Source: an uncultured Atopobiaceae bacterium (GTDB taxonomy: Bacteria > Actinomycetota > Coriobacteriia > Coriobacteriales > Atopobiaceae). From it: 64,000 nt of DNA. This document shows, one piece after another, positions 51,490-58,669 of the stretch. The stretch is from NCBI GenBank assembly GCA_947599965.1, contig CANQFP010000001.1:47794-111793 (forward strand). The letters run 5' to 3'. The notes beneath the pieces were generated by a model. The model was not told where the DNA came from and did not search any database. It saw nothing but the letters and a program-made list of their open reading frames with translations. The stretch's first letter is position 1; each line of letters starts with the position of its first letter. Made by a program: the position numbers and the translations under genes.

Positions 51490-52626
51490 ATGGGCGAAGC
51501 GTGGGACACGGTGATCAACGGCGATTGCCTCGAGGCCATGGCGGGCCTCGAGCCCGAGAGCATCGACCTCATCTTCGCCGATCCCCCCTATTGGATGCGC
51601 ACGTCGGGCGAGCTCCAGCGCGTCGAGGGCACGATCTTCGACGGCGTCGACGATGCCTGGGATCAGTTCAGCGAGCTCGGACACTACGAGGACTTCACCC
51701 GCGCCTGGCTCTCCGCCTGCCGGCGGGTGCTCAAGCCGAATGGATCCATCTGGGTCATCGGCGGCATGCAGTGCATCCACACCATCGGGGCCATCATGCA
51801 GGAGCTCGGGTTCTGGATCGTGAACGACGTCGTGTGGCGCAAATCGAACCCGACTCCGAACTTCCACGGCACGCGGCTCACGAACAGCCACGAGACGCTC
51901 ATCTGGGCGACGAAGTCCAAGAGCTCCAAGTACACCTTCAACTACAAGACCGCCCGCGAGCTGAACACCGACACGGTGAGCCAAGGGGACTACGCCAAGG
52001 GCGTGCGCAAGCAGATGGGTTCGATCTGGACGTTTCCCGTGTGCTCGGGTACCGAGCGCTTGAAGAACGCCGCTGGCAAGAAGCTTCACAGCACCCAGAA
52101 ACCGCTCGCGCTCCTTTTGCGGGTCGTCGCCATCTCATCACGCTACGGAGATCTCGTGCTCGACCCCTTCGGCGGCACCATGACCACCGGTGTCGCCGCG
52201 AAGATCCTCGGGCGCCACTACCTCATGATCGAGCAGGATGAGCAGTACTGCGACGCCGGGGTGGCGCGGCTTGCCATGACGATGCCGGAGGATGGGCCCA
52301 TCGCCCGGGCGACCTTCGATGAACGCCCGCCCCGCGCCCCCATGACCGCGATGATCGACGCGGGCTATTTCACCGTGGGCGAGCCCTTCTACCTGCAAGA
52401 TGGGCGCGAGATAGCGGCGCTCGACGCCGACGGGAAGCTCACCTTCGAAGATGGACGGTGGGATATGCACACCCTCGCCGCCAAGGCGCGCGGCTCGAAG
52501 GCGTCGCACCTGAACGGCTTCGACGTGTGGCACGTGAAGCGCGATGGCGAGCTCGTGCCCATCAGCGACGTCCGCGAGCGCTACCGGGAGGAACTTAGGA
52601 AACGGCCGGACGAGCGGCAGCCCTGA
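51490..52626 (+). CDS. Orphan adenine-N6 DNA methyltransferase, M.HinfI/CcrM-like
   Basis: 378 residues. Beta-class order: catalytic motif DPPY at residues 31-34 comes first, then target-recognition DNA (WRKSNPTPNFHGTRLTNSHETLIWA; FNYKTARELN), then HSTQKP and motif I as DPFGGTMTTG. The match to M.HinfI (DLIFADPPY, GSIWVIG, NPTPNF) predicts GANTC as the target (inference). The C-terminal ~95 residues (IDAGYFTVGEPFYLQDGREIAAL...GFDVWHV) form the RAMA-type domain seen in CcrM. Motif I usually reads FxGxG; here the last Gly is Met. No restriction endonuclease adjoins. ATG with AAGGAGG 11 bases upstream. Confidence 0.9.
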   Translation: MGEAWDTVINGDCLEAMAGLEPESIDLIFADPPYWMRTSGELQRVEGTIFDGVDDAWDQFSELGHYEDFTRAWLSACRRVLKPNGSIWVIGGMQCIHTIGAIMQELGFWIVNDVVWRKSNPTPNFHGTRLTNSHETLIWATKSKSSKYTFNYKTARELNTDTVSQGDYAKGVRKQMGSIWTFPVCSGTERLKNAAGKKLHSTQKPLALLLRVVAISSRYGDLVLDPFGGTMTTGVAAKILGRHYLMIEQDEQYCDAGVARLAMTMPEDGPIARATFDERPPRAPMTAMIDAGYFTVGEPFYLQDGREIAALDADGKLTFEDGRWDMHTLAAKARGSKASHLNGFDVWHVKRDGELVPISDVRERYREELRKRPDERQP

Positions 52627-52776
52627 CGACGAGGTCCTACACGCGATACACGACTCGTCGGGCGGCCAACCGCAAGTTCGTGCGTTCGGGGAAGAGTTCG
52701 TTCACAAGCTCGATTCGCTTATGGCGCAGATGGCGAAGGTCAAGTGGAACCACCGCCATGCGGCGATGGGTTCCCG

Positions 52777-52805
52777 ATGTTCGGCGAGGTGGGCGTTCCT
52801 ATAAT
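52777..52805 (+). promoter_or_regulatory. Candidate promoter of the isocitrate dehydrogenase gene
   Basis: A perfect TATAAT at 52800-52805 gives a start near 52812, 28 bases before the ATG. The -35 region (ATGTTC or TGTTCG) is poor. The rest of the 213-base gap from 52627 holds a short inverted repeat CGACGAG/CTCGTCG (about 52627-52660) without a T-run. Confidence 0.55.
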
Positions 52806-52839
52806 TCGTGGGGTTCGATCGGAAGCGAGGAGGAGAGCC

Positions 52840-54051
52840 ATGGCGAAAGTGCCGATGACCACGCCGTTGGTGGAGATGGACGGCGATGAGATGACGCGCA
52901 TCATTTGGGCGCTCATCAAGGAGAAGCTGCTCGAGCCGTTCGTGGACCTCAAGACCGAGTACTACGACCTCGGGCTCGAGGAGCGCGACGCCACCTGCGA
53001 CCAGGTGACCGTCGAGGCGGCGCTCGCCATCAAGCGCCTCGGGGTCGGCGTGAAGTGCGCCACCATCACGCCCAACGCCCAGCGCGTGGAGGAGTACTCC
53101 CTGAAGGAGATGTGGAAGAGCCCGAACGGCACCATCCGCGCCATCCTCGACGGCACGGTCTTCCGCACGCCCATCACCGTGGCCGGCATCGAGCCGACGG
53201 TGCGCTGCTGGGAGCGCCCCATCACCATCGCGCGTCACGCCTACGGCGACGTCTATCGCAACGCCGAGCTGCGCGTGGACGAGCCCGGCACGGTGGAGCT
53301 CGTCTACCACAAGGAGAGCGGCGCGACGGAGCGCGTGACCGTCTTCGAGTTCGAGGCACCCGGCGTCGTCCAGGGCATGCACAACACCGACTCCTCCATC
53401 GAGAGCTTCGCGCGCAGCTGCTTCACCTACGCGCTCGAGCTCGGCCAAGATCTCTGGTTCGCCACGAAGGACACCATCTCCAAGACCTACGACCATCGCT
53501 TCAAGGACATCTTCCAGGCTATCTACGACGATGAGTTCGCCGAGAAATTCGAGACAGCGGGTATCGAGTACTTCTACACGCTCATCGACGACGCCGTGGC
53601 GCGCGTCATGCGCGCAGAGGGCGGCTTCATCTGGGCCTGCAAGAACTACGACGGCGACGTGATGAGCGACATGGTGAGCTCGGCCGCCGGCTCGCTCGCG
53701 ATGATGACGAGCGTGCTCGTCTCCCCGGAGGGCTTCTTCGAGTACGAGGCGGCCCATGGGACGGTCCAGCGCCACTACTACAAGCACCTCGCGGGCGAGG
53801 AGACCTCGACGAACTCCGTGGCGACGATCTTCGCTTGGTCGGGGGCGCTGAGAAAGCGCGGCGAGCTGGACGGCATCGAGGAACTCGCGGCGTTTGCGGA
53901 CGCGCTCGAGCACGCCACCCTCGCCACCATCGAGGAGGGCGAGATGACGGGCGATCTCGCGCGCATCACGACGCTGCCGAACCCGAAGACGCTCTCCACG
54001 GCGGGCTTCATCGACGCGGTGGCCGCGCGCCTCGAGCGGGAGCTCGCCTAG
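52840..54051 (+). CDS. icd: NADP-dependent isocitrate dehydrogenase
   Basis: 403 residues from the ATG at 52840 (GAGGAGGAG upstream). It belongs to the homodimeric, eukaryote-like type (EMDGDEMTRIIWALIKEKLLEPFVDL; TITPNAQRVEEYSLKEMWKSPNGTIRAILDGTVFRTPI; NYDGDVMSDMVSSAAGSLAMMTSVLVSPEGFFEYEAAHGTVQRHYY). It makes 2-oxoglutarate and NADPH from isocitrate, most likely for glutamate synthesis. No other TCA-cycle gene is in the window. Ended by a strong terminator. Confidence 0.95.
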   Translation: MAKVPMTTPLVEMDGDEMTRIIWALIKEKLLEPFVDLKTEYYDLGLEERDATCDQVTVEAALAIKRLGVGVKCATITPNAQRVEEYSLKEMWKSPNGTIRAILDGTVFRTPITVAGIEPTVRCWERPITIARHAYGDVYRNAELRVDEPGTVELVYHKESGATERVTVFEFEAPGVVQGMHNTDSSIESFARSCFTYALELGQDLWFATKDTISKTYDHRFKDIFQAIYDDEFAEKFETAGIEYFYTLIDDAVARVMRAEGGFIWACKNYDGDVMSDMVSSAAGSLAMMTSVLVSPEGFFEYEAAHGTVQRHYYKHLAGEETSTNSVATIFAWSGALRKRGELDGIEELAAFADALEHATLATIEEGEMTGDLARITTLPNPKTLSTAGFIDAVAARLERELA

Positions 54052-54066
54052 GCATGATAGTTCCAC

Positions 54067-54106
54067 GCACGAAAAAGGCGCCTCTTCGGAGGCGCCTTTT
54101 TCGTGC
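54067..54106 (+). terminator. Perfect bidirectional terminator after icd
   Basis: GCACGAAAAAGGCGCCTC, TTCG tetraloop, then the exact inverse GAGGCGCCTTTTTCGTGC. The 18-base-pair stem has A and T tracts on both sides, 15 bases past the stop. Confidence 0.95.
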
Positions 54107-54278
54107 GCTTTCTTGCTTGCCCCTCCCTGCCGCCGATGGCCCCCCATCGCGCCCGCCCCAACCGGACGCCCGTCGCCGGGAGCCCTCCCTCGCGCATGCA
54201 TCGTCGCCGACACCCCCTGCGCGAACGAGGGACCTCGACGACAGGGTCGTGGCCCGGGCGTAGGCGATTGAGGGGGCG

Positions 54279-54369
54279 CGCCGAGCCCTCGGAGGCGATG
54301 CGGTTCGTGGACGTTCGGTGCACGGACGACGTTTGCGGAGAGCTTGGGCGCATTTGCCCGAGCACGGGG
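54279..54369 (+). repeat. 91-bp dispersed repeat, copy 1
   Basis: Runs from CGCCGAGCCCTCGGAG to AGCACGGGG and matches the reverse complement of 58541-58631 at 87 of 91 positions. It contains a short frame (54298-54384) starting MRFVDVRCTDDVCGELGR. The 366-base gap 54067-54432 otherwise holds only the icd terminator and unremarkable DNA; a 28-base block just before this repeat (about 54259-54286) also resembles DNA at 58356-58383. Confidence 0.88.
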
Positions 54370-54432
54370 AACAAGGGCCGATGAACGGCAAACCGCCCCT
54401 GCTCCCCGGGGGCACGAACAAAAGGAGCCACC

Positions 54433-55935
54433 ATGGCCGACGATCCCAAGACCACTGCCCCGGAAACCTTCACCGTCACGAAGGGCGGCGCCGCCAAGAA
54501 CGACGACTTCACCCCGCCCAAGCCGGGATCGAAGCGCGATACCTGGACCGACGGCACCCGCACGCTCGTCTACGACATGACCGCCGAGGCCCTGCCCATC
54601 CGCGAGGATGACGGCACGCTCATCGGCCACATGTTCGCGCTCTCCTATGTGACCGATCAGCAGGATAAGACCGATCGCCCGGTGACCTTCCTCTGGAACG
54701 GCGGCCCCGGCGGTGCGTCGATGATGGTCAACATGGGTGGCATGGGCCCGAAGTGCGTCCCGGCCGACGGCATGAACGCGCTCGCCTGCCCGCAGGAGCC
54801 GGTGGACAACCCCAATACGCTCCTGCCCAGCTCCGACCTCGTCTTCCTCGATGCCTTCGGCACCGGCTATTCCTACGTGGCCAAGTCCTACGACTCGAAG
54901 AAGGTCTGGGGAGTCGACGGCGACGCGGACGCCTTCGCCCGCGGCATCGCCGAGTGGATGACGCGCCATAGCCGCTGGAACGCCCCGCTCTACATCTACG
55001 GCGAGAGCTACGGCACCTTCCGCAACGCCGTCCTCATGCGCGTCCTCGGCGAGAAGGGCATCGGCGTCACCGGCGTGATCGAACAGTCGACGATCCTCGA
55101 CTACGCCTACACCCTCGCCGGCAACGACCTCTACTACATGGGCATGGTGCCCGTCTTCGCAGCCGGCGCGAACTACTTCGGCAAGGCCGGCGCGGGCGTC
55201 GACCAGTACGAGTGGTTCGACAAGGCCTGCGACTGGGTCGAGGGCACCTACGGCCCGGCGCTCATCAAGGCCGACACCATCACGCCCGAGGAGGAGGACA
55301 AGGTGGCAGGCGAGCTCTCCGAGCTCATCGGCCTCAAGAAGAAGTTCATCCTGCGCCAGCACCTGCGCATCGAGCTCGACAGCTGGCGTAAGCACGTCAT
55401 GCGCGATCAGGGCCTCTTCACCGGCCGCTACGATGTGCGCTTCACCGAGCCCGCCTATATGCGCGTCCAGGGCGATAACGAGTTCTTCGCGGGCGAGGAT
55501 CCCTCGATGGACGCCATCAACTCGCCCTACACCACGGCGTGGATGAAGCTCGTCGAGGAGACCGGCTACCAGGGCTCGCCGAACTACGTCGGTCTCTCCT
55601 TCACCGTGAACATGGATTGGAACTTCATGCACACGGCGCCCGGCACCATGGGCAGCCCGCAGTGCCCGAACGTGGCCTACGACATGGCCACGGCGCTCCG
55701 TCGCAACCCGAAGTGCCGCGTCTGCTTCCTCGGCGGCATCCACGACGCCGCGACCCCGTGGTGGAACGTCAAGCACGCCATGGGCAAGCTCTTCCTGCCG
55801 GATGCGCTGAAGGACCGCATCGAGTACCACCTGCATTCGAACGGCCACATGGCCTACGCCGACAACGAGGCCATCAAGGCCATCGCCCCCGAGCTCGCGG
55901 CCTTCTACGAGAAGCGCCACGAGGACAAGCGCTAG
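54433..55935 (+). CDS. Serine carboxypeptidase-like (S10) peptidase, apparently cytosolic
   Basis: 500 residues. Alpha/beta-hydrolase fold with a complete triad: Ser192 in YIYGESYGTFRNAV, Asp438 in GIHDAATPWW and His472 in HSNGHMAYAD. The oxyanion-side motif LWNGGPGGASM is typical of S10 carboxypeptidases. S10 enzymes remove C-terminal residues at acidic pH and are usually secreted; this one has no signal peptide. ATG with AAAGGAG seven bases upstream. Confidence 0.88.
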   Translation: MADDPKTTAPETFTVTKGGAAKNDDFTPPKPGSKRDTWTDGTRTLVYDMTAEALPIREDDGTLIGHMFALSYVTDQQDKTDRPVTFLWNGGPGGASMMVNMGGMGPKCVPADGMNALACPQEPVDNPNTLLPSSDLVFLDAFGTGYSYVAKSYDSKKVWGVDGDADAFARGIAEWMTRHSRWNAPLYIYGESYGTFRNAVLMRVLGEKGIGVTGVIEQSTILDYAYTLAGNDLYYMGMVPVFAAGANYFGKAGAGVDQYEWFDKACDWVEGTYGPALIKADTITPEEEDKVAGELSELIGLKKKFILRQHLRIELDSWRKHVMRDQGLFTGRYDVRFTEPAYMRVQGDNEFFAGEDPSMDAINSPYTTAWMKLVEETGYQGSPNYVGLSFTVNMDWNFMHTAPGTMGSPQCPNVAYDMATALRRNPKCRVCFLGGIHDAATPWWNVKHAMGKLFLPDALKDRIEYHLHSNGHMAYADNEAIKAIAPELAAFYEKRHEDKR

Positions 55936-56040
55936 CCATCGCGCGACGGACGGGCCCCGGGAGGAGGATCCGCTCGCTTCTTCAGACTTGACGCCGCTCA
56001 GCGCGTAATCCTCCAACTCACCACGCCTGGCGGTGCACAG

Positions 56041-56075
56041 GGGTCGGATCCCGGCAGAGGGGGATCCGACCCTTT
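56041..56075 (+). terminator. Terminator after the S10 peptidase gene
   Basis: GGGTCGGATCCC, eight-base loop, GGGATCCGACCC then TTTG. A perfect 12-base-pair stem with a short T-run, about 105 bases past the stop. Confidence 0.75.
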
Positions 56076-56140
56076 GCGCGTCGGTTGTTGCGCTGGGGCG
56101 TTGGGTATCCTCGGGGTAAGGAGCGAGAGGGGAGGACGCC

Positions 56141-57463
56141 ATGACGCGGGCCACGAGCACGGCTCCCCCCTCGCCCACCGCACCCGCGCACCGTGGCCCC
56201 TTCTTCGGCTACCTCGTGGTCCTCGCCCTCATCTGCGCCATCGGCTGCCCGATGGCCATCTCCCTCGACGCTGCGGGCATCTTCTACACCCCCATCGCCG
56301 AGACCCTCCACGTCTCCAGCGGCGTCACGAGCTACTACACGTCGTTTCTCTGGGGAACGGGCCTCATCGCGCTGCCCTTCATGGGCAAGATGCTCGATCA
56401 TGTGGATTCGCGCATCTGCGTCGCGGGGGCCTGCCTGCTCATCACCCTCGACTTCATCTGGCTCTCGTTCGTGAGCGAGGTCTGGGAGTACTTCCTCGGC
56501 GCCTTCGTCATGGGCTTCGGCGTCGTCATGCTCAACCTCATGGCGCCCTCGACCATCATCAACCGTTGGTTCGTGAAGCGCGCCGGGTTCTTCGTGGGGC
56601 TCGTCATGGCCTTCGCGGGTGTGGGCGGCTTCGTCTTCTCAACGCTCGGCGGCTGGCTCATCCTCAAGGTGGGCTGGCAGGTCACGTATCGAATCTTCGC
56701 CGGCATCTGCGCGCTCACGGTGCCCATCTGCTGGTTCTGCATTCGGAGCTATCCCGAGGATCTTGGGCTCGCGCCCGATGACGACCCCTCCGAGGCGAGG
56801 ATCGCCGGCCAAGAGGCGGGCGATGCCGAGTGCGACGCCGCGGCCAGGAGCGCCGAGGGCGGCCTTGCACCCGCTGAGGCCTATCACACGCTGGCGTTTC
56901 CGCTCATCATGGCGCTCGCCTTCCTCATGAACTTCTGCATGTACACCTACTACATCATCCCGAGCTACGTGGATTCGCTTTCCGTCGGGGTCGCGTGGCC
57001 CATGCTCGGCGCCATGGCGGCCTCGACGGCCATGGGTGCGCAGATCGTCTCCAAGCTCTCCATGGGCGCGCTCTCGAGCAAGGTCCCCTACCTCGGCACC
57101 GTCTGCTGCATCGCCATCGGCGCGACCGGCGTGCTCATCCTCTGCTTCCTCGGGCCGGGCGCCGCGGCGTTCGTCTTCGTCGGGGCGGCGCTCTATGGCA
57201 TCTTCCACGGCACCACCAACGTCATGCTGCCGGAGTTCTCGGAGTTCGCGTTCGGCCGCGCCCACTACGCCCACATCTACTCGCGAATCTCCATGGCCGC
57301 CTGCGCGGGCAACCTCGTGACGGGCTTCATCTGGGGCACCGTCATCCACCTCACGGGTTCCTACGCGATCGTCTTCTGCGGGATCGTCTGCCTCATGGCG
57401 GTGGCCGCGGGCGTCGTGCTCACGCTCAAGTTCAAGACGAAGCGCGTGGATCTCTCCGCCTAG
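56141..57463 (+). CDS. Major facilitator superfamily transporter
   Basis: 440 residues with twelve predicted membrane helices in two halves of six and an acidic central loop (EDLGLAPDDDPSEARIAGQE). The helix 1-2 region is IFYTPIAETLHVSSGVTSYYTSFLWGTGLIALPFMGKMLDHVDSR, with an MFS-type GKMLDHVDSR loop. The overall look is that of oxalate/formate-antiporter-like MFS proteins of anaerobes; the substrate is not predictable. ATG with GGGGAGGACGCC upstream. A possible -10 TATCCT is at 56106-56111. Confidence 0.88.
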   Translation: MTRATSTAPPSPTAPAHRGPFFGYLVVLALICAIGCPMAISLDAAGIFYTPIAETLHVSSGVTSYYTSFLWGTGLIALPFMGKMLDHVDSRICVAGACLLITLDFIWLSFVSEVWEYFLGAFVMGFGVVMLNLMAPSTIINRWFVKRAGFFVGLVMAFAGVGGFVFSTLGGWLILKVGWQVTYRIFAGICALTVPICWFCIRSYPEDLGLAPDDDPSEARIAGQEAGDAECDAAARSAEGGLAPAEAYHTLAFPLIMALAFLMNFCMYTYYIIPSYVDSLSVGVAWPMLGAMAASTAMGAQIVSKLSMGALSSKVPYLGTVCCIAIGATGVLILCFLGPGAAAFVFVGAALYGIFHGTTNVMLPEFSEFAFGRAHYAHIYSRISMAACAGNLVTGFIWGTVIHLTGSYAIVFCGIVCLMAVAAGVVLTLKFKTKRVDLSA

Positions 57464-57554
57464 TCCATCGTTTCGCCATGGACCTTTCGCTCGGAGGCGG
57501 CGGTGCGGCTATCCTTAGGGCTGCAACCGAAGATAAGAAGCGGTAAGGGAAGCC

Positions 57555-58262
57555 ATGGCAAAGAAGAAGATCGGCGTCTTCAAGTTGGCTTGGGTGCTCG
57601 TCTTGGGCGTGCTCGGCGTGTGCGTCGCCGGGCTCGGCCTTTCCGGATGCGCCTCGGACGATCACTCGGACGATCAGGGGGACGGCGAACAGGATGCGAC
57701 CTCGGTCGCGGACCCATCGGAGGAAGCTGTTATGAGTGCTGCTGAAAAGGGCGAGGTCTATTACGCCACCATCACCGTCGACGGCTACGGCACCATCGAG
57801 GTCGAGCTCATGCCCGAATACGCGCCGAAGACCGTCGCCAACTTCGTGAAGCTCGCGGACGAGGGCTTCTATGACGGACTCACGTTCCATCGCATCATCG
57901 ACGGATTCATGATCCAGGGCGGCGACCCCAATGGCAACGGCACCGGCGGCTCCGGCACCAACATCGTGGGCGAGTTCGCCGCCAACGGCATCCAGAACGA
58001 CCTCGCGCACACCCGCGGCGTCATCTCCATGGCGCGCGCCCAGGACCCGAACTCCGCGAGCTCGCAGTTCTTCATCATGCACGCCGACGCGCCCTACCTC
58101 GACGGCCAATACGCCGCCTTCGGCAAGGTCGTCTCCGGTATGGACGTCGTGGACAAGATCGTGGCCGATGCCAAGCCGGTCGACGGCAACGGCACCATCC
58201 CCGCTTCCGAGCAGCCGAAGATCACGTCCATCACCGTGGAGGGCCCGGTCGCTCCCAAATAG
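57555..58262 (+). CDS. Cyclophilin-type peptidyl-prolyl isomerase lipoprotein
   Basis: 235 residues. Signal peptide with lipobox LSGC and Cys32, an acidic spacer, then a bacterial cyclophilin domain (~70-232): IEVELMPEYAPKTVANFVKLADEGFYDGLTFHRIIDGFMIQGGDPNGNGTGGSG, and SSQFFIMHADAPYLDGQYAAFGKVVSGMDVVDKI. The catalytic Arg of FHRII and the QGGDP, SQFFI and FGKV motifs are intact. It probably assists folding of exported proteins at the outer face of the membrane. A possible -10 TATCCT is at 57510-57515. Confidence 0.93.
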   Translation: MAKKKIGVFKLAWVLVLGVLGVCVAGLGLSGCASDDHSDDQGDGEQDATSVADPSEEAVMSAAEKGEVYYATITVDGYGTIEVELMPEYAPKTVANFVKLADEGFYDGLTFHRIIDGFMIQGGDPNGNGTGGSGTNIVGEFAANGIQNDLAHTRGVISMARAQDPNSASSQFFIMHADAPYLDGQYAAFGKVVSGMDVVDKIVADAKPVDGNGTIPASEQPKITSITVEGPVAPK

Positions 58263-58288
58263 ACGGGCAAAACGGCGTTGCAGATGGC

Positions 58289-58323
58289 AAAGGGGACGCT
58301 CCCTCGGGAGCGCCCCCTTTCTT
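58289..58323 (+). terminator. Terminator after the cyclophilin gene
   Basis: AAAGGGGACGCTCCC, TC, GGGAGCGCCCCCTTT. A stem of about 14 pairs with one mismatch, ending in TTTCTT, 27 bases past the stop. Confidence 0.85.
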
Positions 58324-58540
58324 CGTACCACCACCCGTCACGTGGTTCACGTGATCGGCGCGCCCTCTCGATCGCCTACGCCCCGGCCAGCGCGGGTGCC
58401 TGCGATCGAGAGTCCTCGGCGTCGGATGTGGGGCGATGAGGGGGGGTTCGCTGCGGCTCTTCCGGTAGTTCGGCGGGCACTTCCGCAGTTTTCAGCCACG
58501 TGCCATTTCTTTGAATGCGAATGCGCGGGCGAGTGAGGAG

Positions 58541-58631
58541 CCCCGTGCTCGGGCGCATGCGCCCCAGCTCTCCGCAAACGTCGTCCGTGCACCGAACGTC
58601 CACGAACCGCATCGTCTCCGAGGGCTCGGCG
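58541..58631 (-). repeat. 91-bp dispersed repeat, copy 2 (inverted relative to copy 1)
   Basis: Reverse complement of 54279-54369 with four differences in 91 bases. It includes a perfect 14-base palindrome GGGCGCATGCGCCC. A minus-strand frame of 78 codons (58612-58376) starts MRFVDVRCTDDVCGELGR here and ends near the cyclophilin terminator; it has no ribosome site and I do not call it a gene. The 407-base gap 58263-58669 holds this repeat and the cyclophilin terminator only. Confidence 0.88.
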
Positions 58632-58669
58632 GGGCATAAACCGCCGAAACGCCGGACCAAGGAGAAGCC

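Noticed and set aside
52702..56178. An 1158-codon minus-strand frame spanning icd and the S10 peptidase gene
   Set aside because: It crosses two real genes, two repeats and a terminator. The translation has no recognisable domain.
58376..58612. A 78-codon minus-strand frame starting in the 91-bp repeat
   Set aside because: No ribosome site, arginine/proline-rich tail and overlap with a non-coding repeat. The first part is shared with copy 1, where the frame stops after 28 codons, so a conserved protein is unlikely, though a tiny peptide is not excluded.
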